From the NCBI GenBank assembly GCA_028679405.1, contig JAJRBP010000314.1:1-7495 (forward strand): DNA of 7,495 nt, given 5' to 3'. The DNA is from Methanoregulaceae archaeon. GTDB taxonomy: Archaea > Halobacteriota > Methanomicrobia > Methanomicrobiales > Methanospirillaceae. Under the pieces are notes generated by a model. It had not been told where the DNA came from and did not search any database. It worked only from the letters and a program-made list of their open reading frames with translations. A program made the translations under genes and the position numbers. Positions 4,759-7,495 of this stretch are shown one piece after another (position 1 is the stretch's first letter; each line of letters opens with the position of its first letter).

Positions 4759-6975
4759 ATGCCGAGATTCACCCAGATATTTATTATTCTCACGATTGTT
4801 TTAGGAATTGTGCTGTCGGCAGGGTGCGTTTCCCAGCCACCAGTTCCATCTGAAACGACCTTAACCCCCACTCCGACCACCCCCACACCTGACTTCACGA
4901 ACCAGAACTCCCCGGGAGCATCGACCTTCACCGCCTACCCGGCCCGGACAAAACTGGATCTGCCGGATGAACCGATCGGTCTCCGGTTAGTTGCAGGGGG
5001 GTTTACAGCTCCCATGTGCGTCGCGGACCCGCACGACGGGAGCGGGAGGCTCTTCCTCGTCGACCAGACCGGCTACGTGAAGATCTTTTATATGAACGGC
5101 ACGGTCATTGACCAGCCATTCCTCGATGTCAGCGACCGTATGGTAAAAATTGATCCGACCTACGATGAACGGGGTCTGCTTTCCATTGCGTTCCATCCGC
5201 AGTTTGCATCGAATGGGAGAGTGTTTGTCTATTACAGCGCACCGATCCGGGCCGGGGTCGATCCTAACTGGAGCTGCACGAACCACCTTTCGGAGTTCCA
5301 TGTCCTGGAAACCGACCCGAACAGGGCAGATATGTCAACCGAGAAGATCCTCCTCCAGGTCGACAAGCCATACCAGAACCACAATGGCGGGACACTCCTC
5401 TTCGGACCCGACGACGGCTACCTGTACCTGCCCCTAGGGGACGGGGGCAGGGCTGATGACACCGGAATGGGGCACACCCCCGGTATCGGGAATGCCCAGG
5501 ATCTCACGAAGATCCTCGGGAAGGTGATCAGGATAGACATCGACCACACAAGCGGGGGGAAAATGTATGCGATCCCGCCTGATAACCCGTTCCTGTCGAA
5601 TTCCAGCATATTACCCGAGATATATGCGTACGGGTTCAGGAATCCTGCGTATGCCACCTTTGACTCCGGCGGAAGCCACAGGATGTTCATCGCCATGGCA
5701 GGCCAGCGGCTCTTCGAATCCATGCTTATTGTATACAAGGGTGGAAATTACCCCTGGAATATCAGGGAGGGCACACACTGTTTCAACCCGGACAATGACT
5801 TCCAGGTCCCTGCCGGACCCTGCCGGACTACAGGGTACAGCGGACAGCCATTGATCGGTCCGGTAATCGAGATTGGGCACGATGTCGGGGATACGATTGT
5901 CGGGGGGGTTGTGTATCGCGGCAGCCTTATGCCGTCCCTCCAGGGTTCCTATCTTTACGGGACGTGGTCTGATGAGAACAGGATCACAGGGAACGGGTCG
6001 CTCCTCGTCTCAAAACCCCCTGCAGGTCTCGACCTCGCCTCGCTCCCGGACGATGCTTCGAAGCTGACCCCGGCACAGAATGCGATGTGGACGACCCGGC
6101 TGATGAGCGTCGCGAATAACCCGAACGGGCGTATCAACGCCTTCGTCCGCGGCCTCTACGAGGATAACAACCACGAAGTCCTTGTCCTGATCAACCAGAA
6201 CGGCGGGCCGGGGCTCACACCCCATGATTCAGGCGAGATCTGGCAGATGTTACCGAAAACTTCGGTGGGTCTTTTAAGTACGACCGCCAGCCAGGGTCTC
6301 ATTCAGGCGCCGACAACGTCATCACCCGGAGGCCAGGCCGCTACCCTCCACCTTACCATAAAGGGCGACAAGTTCACCCCGTCCAACCTGACCGTGCCCG
6401 CAGGGGCCCAGGTAACACTGACATATGACGACCAGGACCTCGACCCCCATAATTTCGCGCTCTATCCTTCTCAAACGATTTCCAATGCAATCTTCCGGAG
6501 CCCGGTAATCACCGGGCCGGTTATTGCAACCTATACCTTCACCGCTCCGGCCATCCCGGGCACCTACTACTTCCGCAGCGACCCGAATACAGGCTTGCTG
6601 GGAACCTTCACCGTCACTGCTCCAACCGGCCCGACCACGACCGTAGCCGCAACGGCAACCGCCGTCCAGACTGGCGACGGAAAGATCGTACCGATAACAT
6701 TAACAGCGAAAGACATCACGTTTGACACAAACACCATCACTGTACCCGCGGGCTCAACGGTCGTCATGACGTTCGTCAACAACGATGCGGGTATCCCGCA
6801 TAACTTCGCGCTCTACACGGACCGCTCGGCATCGACCACAATCTTCTCTGGCGATCTGGTGACAGGTGTAAGAACGGTGACGTACACCTTCACGGCACCG
6901 TCCACGCCTGGAAGCTACTTCTTCCGGTGTGATGTGCATCCGGAAATGATGTTCGGGACGTTCGCGGTGACGTGA
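4759..6975 (+). CDS. Lipoprotein PQQ-type sugar dehydrogenase fused to two cupredoxin domains
   Basis: This 738-residue protein is exported. It has a signal peptide at residues 1-22 with lipobox LSAGC (C23), then a Thr/Pro-rich tether (28-60). Residues about 72-498 form a soluble-glucose-dehydrogenase/sorbosone-dehydrogenase beta-propeller. Signatures are DERGLLSIAFHPQF (136-149), NHNGGTLLFGPD (207-218, H208 at the catalytic-base position), LGDGG (226-230), YGFRNP (291-296, R294-N295 at PQQ contacts), YPWNIREG (331-338) and VGGVVYRG (381-388). After a linker come cupredoxin domain 1 (about 528-620) and domain 2 (about 642-738). Domain 2 has type-1 copper ligands H681, C724, H727 and M730/731 (PHNFALY; CDVHPEMM). 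Domain 1 keeps only H564, and the Cys position is S607. The family oxidises sugars or other alcohols outside the cell; the copper domain could accept the electrons. Substrate and PQQ supply are unknown. The start at 4759 is chosen from the lipobox and promoter; an upstream in-frame ATG (4681) precedes the promoter. Confidence 0.88.
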   Translation: MPRFTQIFIILTIVLGIVLSAGCVSQPPVPSETTLTPTPTTPTPDFTNQNSPGASTFTAYPARTKLDLPDEPIGLRLVAGGFTAPMCVADPHDGSGRLFLVDQTGYVKIFYMNGTVIDQPFLDVSDRMVKIDPTYDERGLLSIAFHPQFASNGRVFVYYSAPIRAGVDPNWSCTNHLSEFHVLETDPNRADMSTEKILLQVDKPYQNHNGGTLLFGPDDGYLYLPLGDGGRADDTGMGHTPGIGNAQDLTKILGKVIRIDIDHTSGGKMYAIPPDNPFLSNSSILPEIYAYGFRNPAYATFDSGGSHRMFIAMAGQRLFESMLIVYKGGNYPWNIREGTHCFNPDNDFQVPAGPCRTTGYSGQPLIGPVIEIGHDVGDTIVGGVVYRGSLMPSLQGSYLYGTWSDENRITGNGSLLVSKPPAGLDLASLPDDASKLTPAQNAMWTTRLMSVANNPNGRINAFVRGLYEDNNHEVLVLINQNGGPGLTPHDSGEIWQMLPKTSVGLLSTTASQGLIQAPTTSSPGGQAATLHLTIKGDKFTPSNLTVPAGAQVTLTYDDQDLDPHNFALYPSQTISNAIFRSPVITGPVIATYTFTAPAIPGTYYFRSDPNTGLLGTFTVTAPTGPTTTVAATATAVQTGDGKIVPITLTAKDITFDTNTITVPAGSTVVMTFVNNDAGIPHNFALYTDRSASTTIFSGDLVTGVRTVTYTFTAPSTPGSYFFRCDVHPEMMFGTFAVT

Positions 6976-6995
6976 AGGGGGCTATTCCTAACCTC

Positions 6996-7000
6996 TTTTT
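6996..7000 (+). terminator. T-run terminator after the dehydrogenase gene
   Basis: CCTCTTTTTACG follows the stop codon by about 20 bases and gives a five-T run, consistent with archaeal termination. No clear stem precedes it. Confidence 0.4.
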
Positions 7001-7041
7001 ACGATAGAATGGTCGGGAAATTCCCGGCTGTTATTGCAGGA

Positions 7042-7056
7042 ATGAACCGGGTTCAT
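7042..7056. promoter_or_regulatory. 15-bp palindrome, candidate operator upstream of the cupin gene
   Basis: ATGAACC-G-GGTTCAT is a perfect inverted repeat ending 50 bases before the cupin ATG. Its right arm runs into TTCATATCC (7052-7060), the best TATA-like element for that gene (predicted start near 7083). A dimeric regulator bound here would block TBP, so an operator is a reasonable inference. The regulator is not in the window. Confidence 0.4.
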
Positions 7057-7106
7057 ATCCCAATGCAGTGCGTAACTATTAGGAATGCCGGATAACCTGA
7101 CTGATT

Positions 7107-7472
7107 ATGGAAATACAGGTTGTGAACCTGAAGGAAAAAGCCGAACTGATACAGGAATTACATTCGTACAGGATTGTCGCCCAGCTGAATGATTACCAGT
7201 TCAAGCTGGTGAAAGCAAAACGGGAATTCGTATGGCACCGGCATGATGAAACAGATGAATTGTTCATGGTTGTTGAAGGAAAGATGCAAATCGCCCTGCG
7301 GAGCAGGATCCTGGATCTCAGAGAAGGAGAACTGGTTGTCATTCCCAAAGGAGTTGATCATAAACCGGTCTGTAATGAACAGTGTACGGTTCTCCTGGTT
7401 GAGCCGGAAGGAACTCTGAATACCGGAAATACCGGTGGGGCATTGACCGAAACCAGGACAGATTGGATATAA
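7107..7472 (+). CDS. Small single-domain cupin protein
   Basis: The 121-residue protein is a complete one-domain cupin. Motif 1 is H44-R-H46-DETDE51-LFMVVEG58, giving the metal-binding His-His-Glu set. Motif 2 is GELVVIPKGVDHKPVCN (74-90) with P80, G82 and the fourth ligand H85. It has no signal peptide, so it is cytoplasmic. Closest by look are the short conserved cupins annotated as mannose-6-phosphate-isomerase-like or simply cupin; metal binding is likely, but the reaction cannot be named. No Shine-Dalgarno is visible before the ATG (ACCTGACTGATT). The gene looks richer in A/T and in AAA, ATA and TTA codons than its neighbours. Residues 100-121 (EGTLNTGNTG and after) form a flexible tail. 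It may be controlled through the palindrome at 7042-7056. The dehydrogenase upstream is separated from it by a T-run, so a shared operon is unlikely. Confidence 0.88.
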   Translation: MEIQVVNLKEKAELIQELHSYRIVAQLNDYQFKLVKAKREFVWHRHDETDELFMVVEGKMQIALRSRILDLREGELVVIPKGVDHKPVCNEQCTVLLVEPEGTLNTGNTGGALTETRTDWI

Positions 7473-7476
7473 CGCC

Positions 7477-7489
7477 GGTTTTTTAAACC
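7477..7489 (+). terminator. Hairpin/T-run terminator after the cupin gene
   Basis: GGTTTTTTAAACC sits 4 bases after the stop codon. It contains six T bases and can fold as a 5-bp stem with a 3-base loop. The T-run is the likely working part in an archaeon. Confidence 0.5.
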
Positions 7490-7495
7490 TGGATC

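Noticed and set aside
4614..4931. Minus-strand 105-codon frame
   Set aside because: It overlaps the promoter, signal peptide and Thr/Pro linker of the lipoprotein. Its low-complexity valine/glycine run is an antisense effect of that linker.
1..7495. tRNA, rRNA, CRISPR, insertion sequence or phage genes
   Set aside because: I looked for cloverleaf 3' ends, regularly spaced repeats, transposase motifs and terminal inverted repeats with target duplications, and saw none that held up.

Overview
The window reads as chromosomal DNA of a methanogenic archaeon, most likely a member of the Methanomicrobiales (Methanoregula-like). This placement is inference. It rests on moderately high GC coding DNA, AT-rich TATA-type promoters, Shine-Dalgarno sites of the GGAGTGATC type, one clearly leaderless promoter, T-run terminators and archaeal-style lipoprotein and permease genes. 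No RNA gene, CRISPR array, insertion sequence or integrase was seen.

Left part (1-1005). Two overlapping-type genes lie on the minus strand. The distal one, at the window edge, is the N-terminal part of a VTC-domain (polyphosphate polymerase type) protein. It is preceded, with a two-base gap, by a 94-codon reading frame. That frame has a signal peptide and the N-terminal signature of CotH-type spore-coat kinase-like proteins, but it stops just where the family's main domain should begin. It looks like a deletion remnant of a CotH-VTC gene pair. A roughly 400-bp AT-rich gap follows, holding divergent promoter elements and two tiny candidate reading frames.

Middle part (1006-4381). An isochorismatase-family (YcaC-like) cysteine hydrolase with an intact D-K-C triad is followed by a small HEAT-repeat protein with a TTG start. 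Next comes a 12-TM APC-superfamily amino acid permease. Convergent to the permease, on the minus strand, is a 135-residue ARM/HEAT-like helical-repeat protein. Thus two small alpha-solenoid genes flank the permease.

Right part (4382-7495). A large extracellular lipoprotein gene has a promoter placed for a leaderless transcript. It encodes a soluble-glucose-dehydrogenase-type (PQQ sugar dehydrogenase) beta-propeller followed by two cupredoxin domains. Only the second of these keeps the full type-1 copper ligand set. The window ends with a small one-domain cupin gene behind a 15-bp palindrome that overlaps its likely promoter, and with a T-run terminator.

No single pathway unites the genes. 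The most unusual items are the dehydrogenase-cupredoxin fusion with one copper site lost, and the truncated CotH frame still translationally placed ahead of VTC.
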